Positions 7,372 to 17,736 are shown, numbered from the stretch's first letter. The stretch is 64,000 bases of DNA from CAIRDP01 sp037138335 (GCA_037138335.1 JBAXIO010000001.1:186001-250000); one strand, 5' to 3'. A program made the numbers and translations. The notes: a model not told the origin generated them from the sequence alone.

Positions 7372-8067
7372 ATGACAAAGCTGACAAAAAAGAGGAAGGT
7401 TGCCTTATCCAAATTTGATAGGAACACCGTTTATTCACTCACAGATGCTGCTGGTATTCTCAAGGAGATTGTCAGCACAAAATTTGATTCATCCATTGAT
7501 CTTGATATACGCCTCGGGGTTGACCCCCGCAAGGCCAATCAGATGGTCCGCGGAATCGTGACGCTTCCTCACGGTACCGGCAAGGTGGTTCGTGTACTCG
7601 TTCTTTGTACCCCCGACAAGGAGGAAGAAGCCCGTGCAGCAGGAGCCGACCATGTAGGACTTGATGAATATGTAGAAAAAATCAAAGGCGGCTGGACTGA
7701 TGTTGATGTTATCATCACCATGCCCAGTGTCATGGCCAAGGTTGGTGCGCTCGGAAAGATTCTCGGACCCCGCGGACTGATGCCGAATCCAAAGACAGGG
7801 ACCGTTACCATGGAAATTGGTAAGGCCGTTAAAGATGTTAAAGCCGGTAAAATTGACTTCAAGGTTGATAAGTTCGGCATTATTCACTCCTCTGTTGCTA
7901 AAGCTTCCTTTGACAGGGACAAAATAGTGGAAAATGCTGAAACACTTATTTCAACCGTGGTCAAACTGAAACCTGCATCGGCAAAAGGAACCTACGTAAG
8001 GAGCATTTATCTTTCAGGAACCATGAGCCCCAGTATCCAGATTGATCCAAAGTCGGTTTCGGCTTAA
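7372..8067 (+). CDS. rplA: 50S ribosomal protein L1
   Basis: 231 aa, normal for uL1. Recognisable blocks are SIDLDIRLGVDPRKANQMVR, GTGKVVRVLVLC, GKILGPRGLMPNPKTGTV and the C-terminal LKPASAKGTYVRSIYLSGTM. It binds 23S rRNA at the L1 stalk and in other bacteria represses the L11-L1 message. 56 nt downstream of rplK. Confidence 0.97.
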   Translation: MTKLTKKRKVALSKFDRNTVYSLTDAAGILKEIVSTKFDSSIDLDIRLGVDPRKANQMVRGIVTLPHGTGKVVRVLVLCTPDKEEEARAAGADHVGLDEYVEKIKGGWTDVDVIITMPSVMAKVGALGKILGPRGLMPNPKTGTVTMEIGKAVKDVKAGKIDFKVDKFGIIHSSVAKASFDRDKIVENAETLISTVVKLKPASAKGTYVRSIYLSGTMSPSIQIDPKSVSA

Positions 8068-8096
8068 TTACTCATTTTTATTGAGCTTGTAATAAT

Positions 8097-8621
8097 ATGA
8101 AAAAAGAAGAAAAAAGCCAGTTGATCGATACCCTGGCAGAACAGCTCAACCGCGCAAACTCCTTTTATATTGCTGATATCGGCAACCTTAATGCCGAAAG
8201 TACCAGCAAACTCAGGAGACTTTGCTTCAAACGGAATGTTACTCTTCAGGTAGTGAAGAATTCCCTGCTCAGATTAGCCATGGAACGCACCGGCAAGACC
8301 GACTTCGAGTCGTTATTTCCCCTGCTCAAAGGTTCAACCTCCATCCTCTTTTCGGAAGTGAATAACGACCCGGCCAAACTGATCAAGGAGTTCCGCAAAA
8401 CTGCCAAGAAGCCCATTCTTAAAGGAGCATTCGTGGAAGAGTGCATCTACCTCGGCGATGACCAGCTGGATGCATTGATCAACATCAAGTCGAAGAACGA
8501 ACTCATCGGTGACCTGATCCTCTTATTGCAGTCCCCCGCCCGCAATGTTATCTCCGCCCTTTCATCGGGAGGCAACACGCTTTCGGGAATTGTTAAGACC
8601 CTTTCGGAAAAACCTGAGTAA
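8097..8621 (+). CDS. rplJ: 50S ribosomal protein L10
   Basis: 174 aa uL10. N-terminal rRNA-binding domain with FYIADIGNLNAESTSKLRR and TLQVVKNSLLRLAMERTG; a C-terminal helical tail binds L7/L12 dimers. It starts 29 nt after rplA, leaving no room for a long rplJ leader of the enterobacterial kind. Confidence 0.96.
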   Translation: MKKEEKSQLIDTLAEQLNRANSFYIADIGNLNAESTSKLRRLCFKRNVTLQVVKNSLLRLAMERTGKTDFESLFPLLKGSTSILFSEVNNDPAKLIKEFRKTAKKPILKGAFVEECIYLGDDQLDALINIKSKNELIGDLILLLQSPARNVISALSSGGNTLSGIVKTLSEKPE

Positions 8622-8702
8622 CCGACGATGTTTAATAACAAAGAAAAATAAATTGAATTAATAACCTGTCCCGGAATGTATGGGGCGCAAATTTTAGATA
8701 AA

Positions 8703-9077
8703 ATGGCAGATTTAAAAGCTTTTGCAGAACAGTTAGTTAACCTGACGGTAAAAGAGGTCAATGAATTGGCAAAGATTCTCAAAGATGAGTACGGGATTGA
8801 ACCAGCAGCAGCTGCTGTAGCAGTCGCCGCTCCGGTTGCCGCAGCTGCTCCTGCTGCTGAAGAAAAATCCACTTTCGATGTAGTTTTGAAACATGCTGGC
8901 CAGGCTAAATTGGCCGTTGTTAAGCTCGTGAAAGAACTTACCAGCCTTGGCCTGAAAGAAGCAAAAGAACTCGTTGACGCTGCACCTAAAGCAATCAAAG
9001 AAGGCGTTTCAAGAGATGAAGCAAATGCATTACAGAAACAATTACAGGAGGCCGGTGCAGAGGTTGAAATTAAGTAA
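8703..9077 (+). CDS. rplL: 50S ribosomal protein L7/L12
   Basis: 124 aa. N-terminal dimerisation helix (MADLKAFAEQLVNLTVKEV), Ala/Pro/Val-rich hinge at about 38-55, and the C-terminal factor-binding domain (KSTFDVVLKHAG, AKLAVVKLVKELTSLGLKEA). The ATG at 8703 is chosen; an in-frame codon at 8676 would add nine residues not seen in the family. It ends before a hairpin that separates the ribosomal genes from rpoB. Confidence 0.97.
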   Translation: MADLKAFAEQLVNLTVKEVNELAKILKDEYGIEPAAAAVAVAAPVAAAAPAAEEKSTFDVVLKHAGQAKLAVVKLVKELTSLGLKEAKELVDAAPKAIKEGVSRDEANALQKQLQEAGAEVEIK

Positions 9078-9102
9078 GACGGTACTTTCGAATTTCTATT
9101 TA

Positions 9103-9142
9103 TAAGTATAGATCTCCCTTTTTAAGGGGAGGTCTTTACTTA
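9103..9142 (+). other. Stem-loop between rplL and rpoB (possible attenuator or processing site)
   Basis: TAAGTA (9103-9108) pairs with TACTTA (9137-9142), and AGATCTCCC (9110-9118) with GGGAGGTCT (9127-9135) with one G-T pair and one T-T mismatch between the two stems. The run after it is AT-rich but not a clean T-tract. In other bacteria an attenuator or RNase III site lies at this junction. Confidence 0.65.
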
Positions 9143-9216
9143 TTTAATATCGATTGAAACTTAATATTAATTTCTAACCTGTTTGCCCCCCGGGGCAGAC
9201 GTAAAAATAAAACACC

Positions 9217-12200
9217 TTGGCTTCAAAAAAAATCGAAAGAATTCGCTTCGGAACAACCAAGATCCAGGCCGAATACCCTGATTTCCTCGATCTTCAAGTC
9301 AAGTCGTTCCAGGATTTCTTCCAGCTGGAGACAAACCCTGAAAACAGGGTTAACGAGGGACTTTTCAAAGTCTTTTCAGAGAACTTCCCGATTTCTGACG
9401 CACGCAATAATTTCGTGCTGGAATTTCTCGACTATTTCATTGACCCTCCCCGTTACTCCATTGAAGAATGCATTGAACGCGGACTTACATACAGCGTGCC
9501 CCTGAAGGCAAAGCTGAAGCTGTATTGCACAGACCCGGAACATGAAGACTTTGAGACCATCATACAGGATGTATATCTTGGCATGATCCCTTATATGACA
9601 CCAAGGGGCACCTTTATTGTCAATGGCGCCGAACGTGTTGTGGTTTCACAGTTGCACCGTTCACCGGGCGTGTTTTTCAGTACAAGTTACCATGCCAACG
9701 GCGTGCAATTGTACTCGGCCAGGATCATCCCTTTCAAAGGCTCATGGATAGAGTTTACGACCGACATCAACAATGTGATGTACGCGTATATCGACCGCAA
9801 GAAAAAATTGCCGGTCACAACCCTGCTCCGTGCCATAGGGTATGAAACCGACAAAGACATCCTTGAGATCTTCGGCCTTGCACAGGAAATCAAAGTGAGC
9901 CGTGCAGCACTCAAACGTGTTGTAGGGTCAAAACTTGCAGCAAGAGTTGTACGTGCCTGGATAGAGGATTTTGTTGATGAAGATACCGGTGAGGTCGTCT
10001 CCATCGAAAGAACCGAAGTGATCATCGAACGCGAAACACTCCTGGAAGATTCCCATATCAACCAGATACTCGACGCAGGGATCAAAACCATATTGGTCCA
10101 CCGCGAAGAAGCCCAGTCGACCGACTATGCCATCATCTTCAACACCCTGCAGAAAGACCCTGCAAACTCCGAGAAAGAAGCCATGGAGTTTATCTACAGG
10201 CAGCTGCGTAATGCCGAACCTCCCGATGAGGAAACTGCCCGCGGGATCATCGAAAAGCTTTTCTTTTCCGATAAACGGTATGACCTCGGCGATGTAGGGC
10301 GTTACAGGATCAACAGGAAACTGAACCTGTCAACACCGATGGAAACCAAGGTGCTTACCAAGGAAGACATCATCTCAATTATAAAATACCTGATCGAACT
10401 GGTGAACTCCAAGGCTGAAGTCGATGATATCGACCACCTCAGCAACCGCCGTGTGCGTACTGTTGGAGAACAGCTGTACAACCAGTTTGGAGTAGGTTTA
10501 TCCAGGATGGCCCGTACCATCCGTGAACGTATGAACGTGCGTGACAATGAAGTGTTCACGCCCATGGACCTGATCAATGCCAAGACGCTATCGTCGGTCA
10601 TTAATTCATTTTTTGGGACCAACCAGCTTTCGCAGTTTATGGACCAGACCAACCCCTTGTCGGAGTTAACCCATAAACGCCGTATCTCAGCCCTTGGCCC
10701 AGGAGGTCTTTCGCGTGAACGTGCAGGTTTTGAAGTACGCGACGTGCATTATACCCATTACGGGCGCCTCTGTACCATTGAAACACCTGAAGGACCGAAC
10801 ATCGGTCTTATTTCCTCTCTTTGCGTCTATGCGAAGATCGACCGGCTTGGTTTCATTGAAACCCCTTATAAGAAAGTCGTTGACGGAAGGGTCCAGCTTG
10901 AAGAGGAACCTGTTTACCTTACCGCGGAAGAGGAAGAACATAAAATCATAGGCCAGGCGACCACCGAAATGGACGCCAAAGGCAACCTTAACGACGATAA
11001 GATCAAGGTTCGTTACCTTGCCGATTACCCTATAGTCGGAAAAGATAAAGTAGACCTTATCGACATTGCCCCCAACCAGATCGCATCAATTGCAGCATCG
11101 CTGATCCCCTTCCTGGAACATGACGATGCGAACCGTGCCCTGATGGGATCCAACATGATGCGCCAGGCAGTACCCCTGCTGACACCCGAAGCACCCATTG
11201 TAGGAACCGGGATTGAAGACCTTGTTGCAAGGGATTCAAGGGTCCTTATCAATGCCGAAGGCGACGGCGTGGTCGAATACGTGGATGCCAACGAGATCAT
11301 GATCCGCTATCACAGGAGCGAAAAGGAAAAACTTGTAAGCTTTGAAGATGATACCAAAACGTACCGGCTTACAAAGTTTATGCGCACCAACCAGAACACC
11401 TGCGTTAACCTGCGCCCCATCGTCCGCAAGGGTGATAAGGTCCAGAAAGGACAGGTGCTTTGCGAAGGTTATGCAACCCGCGACGGCGAACTTGCCCTTG
11501 GCAGAAACCTCATGGTTGCATTCATGCCCTGGAAAGGCTACAATTTTGAAGATGCTATCGTAATCTCCGAAAAGGTTGTTTCCGAGGATATCTTTACTTC
11601 AATCCATATCGAGGAATTCACACTTGAGGTGAGGGATACCAAACGCGGGGTTGAAGAGCTCACCAACGATATCCCGAATGTAAGTACCGAAGCAACCAAA
11701 GATCTGGATGAAAACGGACTTATCCGCATAGGAGCTGAAGTCAACGAAGGAGATATCCTTATCGGGAAGATCACTCCTAAAGGCGAGAGCGATCCCACCC
11801 CTGAAGAAAAGCTGTTGCGCGCCATCTTCGGCGACAAGGCAGGTGATGTGAAAGATGCTTCCCTCAAAGCGCCCCCTTCGATGAAGGGTGTGGTCATTGA
11901 GAAGAAACTTTTCTCGAGGATCATCAAGGACAAGAAAGCCAAAACCAAGGAGAAGGATGAACTCAGGAAACTGGAGGATGAATTCCAGCTCGACATCAAC
12001 AAACTGAAAGCAAAACTGGTTGAAAAACTCGGAGCACTTGTTAACAATAAAGTCTCCCAGGGGGTGATGAACCAGTTCAAACAGGAAATTGTTCCTAAAG
12101 GCGCCAAGTTCACTGCAGGCATCCTGATGGACATCGATTACATGACGGTCAACCCCAACAAATGGACGACCGACAAAGATAAAAACGACCTGGTCAAATC

Positions 12201-13023
12201 ACTGATCAACAATTATATCATCAAGTACAAGGAAGTCCTTGGAGTAAGTAACCGTAAGAAATTCGTTGCTGTTGTCGGGGATGACCTGCCTGCCGGGATT
12301 GTTCAGATGGCAAAGGTTTATATTGCCAAGAAGCGCAAGCTTAAGGTAGGGGATAAGATGGCAGGGCGCCATGGGAACAAGGGTATCGTTGCAAGGATTC
12401 AAAGGGCCGAAGACATGCCATTCCTTGAAGACGGGACCCCGGTTGACATCGTTCTCAATCCTCTTGGCGTACCTTCACGTATGAACCTCGGGCAGATCTA
12501 TGAGACCATACTCGGCTGGGCAGGAAACAAACTTAACCAGCGTTTCACAACTCCTATTTTTGACGGAGCCCACATCGATGAGATCAATGCGTATCTCGAG
12601 AAGGCAGGGCTGCCCAGGAACGGGAAGGTATGGCTACATGACGGTTTGTCGGGTGAACCATTCGATCAGCCTACGACTGTTGGGTTTATCTATATGATGA
12701 AGCTTCATCATATGGTGGATGATAAAATGCATGCCCGTTCCATCGGACCGTATTCCTTAATTACTCAGCAACCCCTGGGCGGTAAGGCACAATTTGGCGG
12801 TCAGCGTTTTGGTGAAATGGAAGTATGGGCCCTCGAAGCATTCGGGGCAGCCAACATCCTGCTTGAGATACTGACTGTTAAGTCCGACGACGTTGTTGGC
12901 CGTGCAAAGGCTTATGAATCTATCGTCAAGGGCGAAAGCATGCCGGTACCGGGCGTTCCCGAATCCTTCAACGTGCTTGTGCATGAATTACGCGGCCTCG
13001 GGCTGAATATTACAACAGATTAA
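9217..13023 (+). CDS. rpoB: DNA-directed RNA polymerase subunit beta
   Basis: 1268 aa. Landmarks: YPDFLDLQVKSFQDFF at the N-terminus; the rifampicin-region motifs FFGTNQLSQFMDQTNPLSEL, THKRRISALGPGG and ETPEGPNIGL; GKITPKGESDPTPEEKLL; KVGDKMAGRHGNKG; and the C-terminal GGKAQFGGQRFGEMEVWALE. No resistance-type substitution is obvious in the rifampicin region. The start codon is TTG at 9217: an in-frame TAA lies at 9208-9210 and the first internal Met is far inside the conserved region. It begins 139 nt after rplL and ends 26 nt before rpoC. Confidence 0.98.
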   Translation: MASKKIERIRFGTTKIQAEYPDFLDLQVKSFQDFFQLETNPENRVNEGLFKVFSENFPISDARNNFVLEFLDYFIDPPRYSIEECIERGLTYSVPLKAKLKLYCTDPEHEDFETIIQDVYLGMIPYMTPRGTFIVNGAERVVVSQLHRSPGVFFSTSYHANGVQLYSARIIPFKGSWIEFTTDINNVMYAYIDRKKKLPVTTLLRAIGYETDKDILEIFGLAQEIKVSRAALKRVVGSKLAARVVRAWIEDFVDEDTGEVVSIERTEVIIERETLLEDSHINQILDAGIKTILVHREEAQSTDYAIIFNTLQKDPANSEKEAMEFIYRQLRNAEPPDEETARGIIEKLFFSDKRYDLGDVGRYRINRKLNLSTPMETKVLTKEDIISIIKYLIELVNSKAEVDDIDHLSNRRVRTVGEQLYNQFGVGLSRMARTIRERMNVRDNEVFTPMDLINAKTLSSVINSFFGTNQLSQFMDQTNPLSELTHKRRISALGPGGLSRERAGFEVRDVHYTHYGRLCTIETPEGPNIGLISSLCVYAKIDRLGFIETPYKKVVDGRVQLEEEPVYLTAEEEEHKIIGQATTEMDAKGNLNDDKIKVRYLADYPIVGKDKVDLIDIAPNQIASIAASLIPFLEHDDANRALMGSNMMRQAVPLLTPEAPIVGTGIEDLVARDSRVLINAEGDGVVEYVDANEIMIRYHRSEKEKLVSFEDDTKTYRLTKFMRTNQNTCVNLRPIVRKGDKVQKGQVLCEGYATRDGELALGRNLMVAFMPWKGYNFEDAIVISEKVVSEDIFTSIHIEEFTLEVRDTKRGVEELTNDIPNVSTEATKDLDENGLIRIGAEVNEGDILIGKITPKGESDPTPEEKLLRAIFGDKAGDVKDASLKAPPSMKGVVIEKKLFSRIIKDKKAKTKEKDELRKLEDEFQLDINKLKAKLVEKLGALVNNKVSQGVMNQFKQEIVPKGAKFTAGILMDIDYMTVNPNKWTTDKDKNDLVKSLINNYIIKYKEVLGVSNRKKFVAVVGDDLPAGIVQMAKVYIAKKRKLKVGDKMAGRHGNKGIVARIQRAEDMPFLEDGTPVDIVLNPLGVPSRMNLGQIYETILGWAGNKLNQRFTTPIFDGAHIDEINAYLEKAGLPRNGKVWLHDGLSGEPFDQPTTVGFIYMMKLHHMVDDKMHARSIGPYSLITQQPLGGKAQFGGQRFGEMEVWALEAFGAANILLEILTVKSDDVVGRAKAYESIVKGESMPVPGVPESFNVLVHELRGLGLNITTD

Positions 13024-13049
13024 TTCAACATTTGTCAATCAGCAAAACT

Positions 13050-16000
13050 ATGGCATATAAAAAAGAAGGTCCAATAAACAGCGCTTATTCCAAGATCACT
13101 GTTAGCCTGGCTTCTCCCGAGAAAATCCTGGAGATGTCAAGCGGCGAAGTGCTGAAACCTGAGACCATCAATTACAGGACCTACAAACCCGAGAGGGATG
13201 GTTTGTTCTGTGAACGGATCTTTGGCCCTGTAAAAGACTGGGAATGCCACTGCGGAAAATACAAAAGGATACGTTACAAAGGTATCGTTTGCGACCGTTG
13301 TGGAGTTGAAGTGACCGAAAAGAAAGTCCGCCGTGAGCGCATGGGACACATACAGCTTGTCGTCCCCGTAGCCCATATCTGGTTTTTCCGTTCATTGCCA
13401 AACAAAATAGGATCCCTTCTCGGCCTTCCGACCAAGAAGCTGGAATCCATCATTTATTATGAAAAATATGTCGTCATCCAGCCGGGTATAAAAGCCCAGG
13501 ATGGTTTGAATTACCTGGATTTCCTTTCCGAAGAAGAATATTTCGATATCATTGAAAAGCTTCCGCAGGAAAACCAGTACCTGGATGAAAGCGATCCGAA
13601 TAAATTTATTGCCAAGATGGGAGCCGAGGCATTGTACGAACTCCTTTCCAGGATAGACCTGGACAAGGAATCTTACGATCTGCGCCATAAGGCAAACACC
13701 GAAACCTCCCAGCAAAGAAAAGCCGAAGCCCTGAAGAGGCTGCAGGTTTTTGAATCCTTCAGGGATGCCCAGAAGCGTATGGACAACCGTCCCGAGTGGA
13801 TGATCGTGAAAGTGGTTCCCGTGATCCCTCCCGAGCTCAGGCCTCTCGTGCCTCTTGATGGCGGACGTTTTGCCACTTCCGACCTGAACGACCTTTACCG
13901 CAGGGTGATCATCCGTAACAACCGTTTAAAACGGCTTATAGAGATCAAGGCCCCGGATGTCATTCTCCGTAATGAGAAGCGCATGCTCCAGGAGGCTGTT
14001 GATTCATTGTTCGACAACTCCCGTAAAGCCAGCGCTGTCAAGACCGAATCCAACAGGGCGCTTAAATCCCTCTCCGACAGCCTGAAAGGAAAGCAGGGCC
14101 GTTTCCGCCAGAACCTCCTCGGTAAACGTGTCGACTATTCCGGCCGTTCGGTCATCGTGGTTGGCCCCGAACTGAGGCTTAACGAATGCGGTCTGCCGAA
14201 AGAAATGGCATCTGAACTTTACAAACCCTTCATCATCCGCAAGATGCTTGAGCGCGGAATTGTGAAGACCGTGAAATCAGCCAAAAAGATCGTTGACCGC
14301 AAGGATCCCGTTGTATGGGACATCCTCGAAAATATCATGAAGGGCCACCCTGTCATGCTGAACCGTGCTCCAACACTGCACCGTTTGGGCATCCAGGCAT
14401 TCCAGCCCAAACTCATCGAAGGCAAGGCCATTCAGCTTCACCCCCTCGTATGTACGGCGTTCAATGCCGACTTCGACGGTGACCAGATGGCTGTGCATGT
14501 GCCGCTTGGCAATGCTGCCATTCTTGAAGCACAGCTGCTCATGCTGGCTTCCCACAATATCCTGAACCCTGCTAACGGAGCGCCTATCACCGTTCCTTCC
14601 CAGGACATGGTTCTTGGTCTTTATTACATGACCAAGGCCCGTAAGACCGACGCCGACAAGAAGATCAGGGGCGAAGGCATGACGTTTTATTCCCCCGAAG
14701 AGGTTATCATCGCCTTTAACGAGAAAAGGGTCGACCTCCACGCTATCATCAAGGTTCGCATGAACCTGCTCGAAGATGGCAAGGAAGTCAGCACTATGAT
14801 GGAAACCACCGTGGGCCGCGTGATCTTCAACCAGGTCGTTCCCAGGGAGTACGGTTACATCAACCAGTTGCTGACCAAGAAATCCCTTCGCGACATTATC
14901 GGCGCCATCCTTAAAAAGACAGGCACCGCCAAAACCGCCAAGTTCCTCGACGATATCAAGGACCTGGGGTACAGCATGGCTTTCAAGGGCGGACTTTCGT
15001 TCAACCTTGACGACGTGATCGTTCCCCAGATCAAGGAAACGCTTGTAGGCAACGCATCGGCAGAAGTTGACGAGGTAGTGAACAACTACAACATGGGCTT
15101 TATTACCAATAATGAACGTTACAACCAGATCATTGACATCTGGACCCATACCAATTCGCAGCTTACCGTTTCACTGATGAACCAGCTGTCGAAAGACAAG
15201 CAGGGATTCAATCCGGTATATATGATGCTTGACTCCGGCGCCCGTGGTTCCAAGGAACAGATCCGCCAGCTTTCAGGTATGCGTGGTCTTATGGCCAAGC
15301 CCCAGAAATCAGGGGCAAGCGGTGGCGAGATCATCGAAAACCCCATCCTTTCCAACTTCAAGGAAGGCCTTTCGGTTCTCGAGTACTTCATATCAACCCA
15401 CGGTGCACGTAAAGGTCTTGCCGATACAGCTCTTAAGACAGCTGATGCCGGGTACCTTACCCGCCGTTTGGTTGACGTTTCACAGGATGTGATCATTTCC
15501 GAGGAAGACTGCGGAACACTTCGCGGGCTTACCATCACGGCACTCAAGAAAGCCGAGGAAGTCGTGGAATCCCTGTATGACAGGATCCTCGGCCGCGTTG
15601 CCCTGCACGACGTATATCATCCGCAGACAGGAAAAATCATTATTGCGGCAGGACAGGAGATCACCGAGGAGATCGCAACGGTTATTGATGATTCCCCGGT
15701 GGAAGGTGTTGAGATCCGTTCGGTATTGACCTGCGAATCAAAGAAAGGTGTTTGCGCCAGGTGTTACGGCCGAAACCTTGCAACAGGCCGCCTTGTTGAA
15801 AAAGGCGAGGCTGTAGGAGTAATCGCCGCCCAGTCTATCGGGGAACCCGGAACCCAGCTTACCTTGCGTACATTCCACGTCGGTGGTGTTGCCGGTGTGA
15901 ATATCGCCAGCGCTTCGAGAATTGAAGCCAAGTATGACGGCGTTCTTGAGATCGAGGAGTTGCGTTCTATCAACTACCAGACCGAAGCCGGTGAAAAATA

Positions 16001-17336
16001 CGAAATTGTTATCGGGCGTTCGGCTGAAATGCGTATTGTTGACAAGAATACACGTATCGCCCTCACTTCGGCACATATACCTTACGGTGCAAAGCTTTAT
16101 TTCCGCGACGGTGTGGAAGTGAAGAAAGGCAACCTGATCAGCGACTGGGATCCCTACAATGCGGTAATCCTTTCAGAAGTCGCCGGAAAGGTCAGCTTTG
16201 AGAACATTCTTGAAGGTGTCACTTTCCGCGTTGAATCCGACGAGCAGACCGGGTACCACGAAAAAGTCATTATTGAATCACGCCAGAAGGGAAAGAACCC
16301 TGCTATCAATATCCTCGATTCCACCAAGGAGATCATCAAGATCTACGATATCCCTGTTGGAGCCCATATCATTATTGAAAACGGTGCGAAGATAAAAGCC
16401 GGGGAGATCCTTGTCAAGATACCCCGCGCCATTGGTAAAGCAGGTGACATCACCGGGGGTCTCCCCAGGGTTACCGAGCTGTTTGAAGCAAGAAACCCGT
16501 CGGATCCCGCAGTGGTTTCCGAAATCGACGGTGTTGTGTCTTTTGCAAAGAAACTCAAGAGGGGCAATCGTGAGGTTATCATCACTTCCAAAACGAATGA
16601 AGAAAAACGTTACCTGATACCGACTTCCAAGCAGATCCTCGCCCAGGAGAACGACTACGTAAAGGCAGGTATTCCCCTGTCGGACGGAGCGCTTACACCC
16701 AGCGACATCCTTGCTATCAAAGGCCCGATGAAAGTGCAGGAGTATATCGTTAATGAGATCCAGGAGGTATACCGTCTCCAGGGTGTGAAGATCAACGATA
16801 AGCATTTTGAGACTATCGTCAGGCAGATGATGCGTAAGGTCGAAGTGGAAGATCCGGGCGACAGCCGTTTCCTTGAAGGAGAACTTGCCAACAAGATCGA
16901 TTTCCAGGATGAGAATGACTGGATCTATGCAAAGAAAGTCGTTGAAGACCCGGGTGATTCGATTATTTTCAAGTCGGGTCAGATCATCAGCGCCCGTAAG
17001 CTCCGCGATGAGAATTCAATGCTGAAACGTAAAGACAAGAAACTGGTCGAGGCCCGCGACGCAAAACCGGCCACGGCACGCCAGGTTCTTCAGGGCATTA
17101 CCAGGGCTTCGTTACAAACCCGCAGCTGGCTCTCGGCAGCTTCCTTCCAGGAAACCACGAAGGTGCTTACCCAGGCAGCAATTAATGCCCGTGAAGACGA
17201 CCTCGCTGGCCTTAAGGAAAACGTAATCGTAGGGCATCTGATCCCTGCCGGCACCGGACTCCGTGAATACGAAAGCCTCATCGTTGGCAGCAAGGAAGAA
17301 TACGAAGCATTAATGGCATCCAAAGAAGAAGATTAA
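13050..17336 (+). CDS. rpoC: DNA-directed RNA polymerase subunit beta'
   Basis: 1428 aa. N-terminal zinc site C66, C68, C81, C84 (WECHCGK, CDRCG); LLGKRVDYSGRSVIVVGP; the active-site NADFDGDQ at 472-479; second zinc site with CESKKGVCARCYG; SIGEPGTQLTLRTFHVGG; and GEAVGVIAAQ. The ATG at 13050 (MAYKKEGPI) is preferred over a TTG at 13032 because it matches the family N-terminus. The C-terminus is acidic (SKEEYEALMASKEED). Confidence 0.98.
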   Translation: MAYKKEGPINSAYSKITVSLASPEKILEMSSGEVLKPETINYRTYKPERDGLFCERIFGPVKDWECHCGKYKRIRYKGIVCDRCGVEVTEKKVRRERMGHIQLVVPVAHIWFFRSLPNKIGSLLGLPTKKLESIIYYEKYVVIQPGIKAQDGLNYLDFLSEEEYFDIIEKLPQENQYLDESDPNKFIAKMGAEALYELLSRIDLDKESYDLRHKANTETSQQRKAEALKRLQVFESFRDAQKRMDNRPEWMIVKVVPVIPPELRPLVPLDGGRFATSDLNDLYRRVIIRNNRLKRLIEIKAPDVILRNEKRMLQEAVDSLFDNSRKASAVKTESNRALKSLSDSLKGKQGRFRQNLLGKRVDYSGRSVIVVGPELRLNECGLPKEMASELYKPFIIRKMLERGIVKTVKSAKKIVDRKDPVVWDILENIMKGHPVMLNRAPTLHRLGIQAFQPKLIEGKAIQLHPLVCTAFNADFDGDQMAVHVPLGNAAILEAQLLMLASHNILNPANGAPITVPSQDMVLGLYYMTKARKTDADKKIRGEGMTFYSPEEVIIAFNEKRVDLHAIIKVRMNLLEDGKEVSTMMETTVGRVIFNQVVPREYGYINQLLTKKSLRDIIGAILKKTGTAKTAKFLDDIKDLGYSMAFKGGLSFNLDDVIVPQIKETLVGNASAEVDEVVNNYNMGFITNNERYNQIIDIWTHTNSQLTVSLMNQLSKDKQGFNPVYMMLDSGARGSKEQIRQLSGMRGLMAKPQKSGASGGEIIENPILSNFKEGLSVLEYFISTHGARKGLADTALKTADAGYLTRRLVDVSQDVIISEEDCGTLRGLTITALKKAEEVVESLYDRILGRVALHDVYHPQTGKIIIAAGQEITEEIATVIDDSPVEGVEIRSVLTCESKKGVCARCYGRNLATGRLVEKGEAVGVIAAQSIGEPGTQLTLRTFHVGGVAGVNIASASRIEAKYDGVLEIEELRSINYQTEAGEKYEIVIGRSAEMRIVDKNTRIALTSAHIPYGAKLYFRDGVEVKKGNLISDWDPYNAVILSEVAGKVSFENILEGVTFRVESDEQTGYHEKVIIESRQKGKNPAINILDSTKEIIKIYDIPVGAHIIIENGAKIKAGEILVKIPRAIGKAGDITGGLPRVTELFEARNPSDPAVVSEIDGVVSFAKKLKRGNREVIITSKTNEEKRYLIPTSKQILAQENDYVKAGIPLSDGALTPSDILAIKGPMKVQEYIVNEIQEVYRLQGVKINDKHFETIVRQMMRKVEVEDPGDSRFLEGELANKIDFQDENDWIYAKKVVEDPGDSIIFKSGQIISARKLRDENSMLKRKDKKLVEARDAKPATARQVLQGITRASLQTRSWLSAASFQETTKVLTQAAINAREDDLAGLKENVIVGHLIPAGTGLREYESLIVGSKEEYEALMASKEED

Positions 17337-17337
17337 T

Positions 17338-17646
17338 ATGCAGGATATAAAAAACCCCGGTAACCAGATCAATATCGAAATATCGGATGAAGTGGGAGAA
17401 GGAATTTATTCAAACCTTGCCATTATCACTCATTCCCCGGCTGAATTCATCATTGATTTTGTCAAGATGATGCCGGGTGTGCCAAAGGCCAAGGTCAAGT
17501 CAAGGATCATCCTGACTCCCCAGCACGCAAAACGCCTGTATAAGGCTCTGAAGGAGAATGTCTCCAAGTATGAGGCGACCCATGGTGATATCCGTGATTC
17601 GGAAGGGGAGATCCCTTTCAATATGGGTATGCCGGGCCAGGCCTGA
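17338..17646 (+). CDS. DUF3467 family protein
   Basis: 102 aa, one base after the rpoC stop. It has the DUF3467 pattern: INIEISDEVGEGIYSNLAII, HSPAEFIIDFVKMMPG, and ILTPQHAKRLYKALKENVSKYE. No catalytic motif, membrane segment or signal peptide is visible; it is a small cytoplasmic protein of unknown function. Its position in the rpoBC operon suggests expression with RNA polymerase. A strong terminator follows. Confidence 0.88.
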   Translation: MQDIKNPGNQINIEISDEVGEGIYSNLAIITHSPAEFIIDFVKMMPGVPKAKVKSRIILTPQHAKRLYKALKENVSKYEATHGDIRDSEGEIPFNMGMPGQA

Positions 17647-17661
17647 TCAACATTTTTTTCA

Positions 17662-17720
17662 ATAACAACAGAAGAGGGCATCCCAAAAGGATGCCCTCTT
17701 CTGTTGTTATCGGTTTTTTT
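17662..17720 (+). terminator. Strong terminator of the rpoBC operon
   Basis: Perfect 22-bp stem: left arm 17662-17683, right arm 17689-17710, 5-nt loop; then CGG and a run of seven Ts. It closes the long ribosomal/RNA polymerase unit. Confidence 0.92.
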
Positions 17721-17736
17721 AATGCTATGAAAAAGA

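Noticed and set aside
14277..15149. Long antisense ORF of 290 codons opposite rpoC
   Set aside because: It lies wholly opposite a conserved rpoC core and results from its codon bias; no domain is visible.
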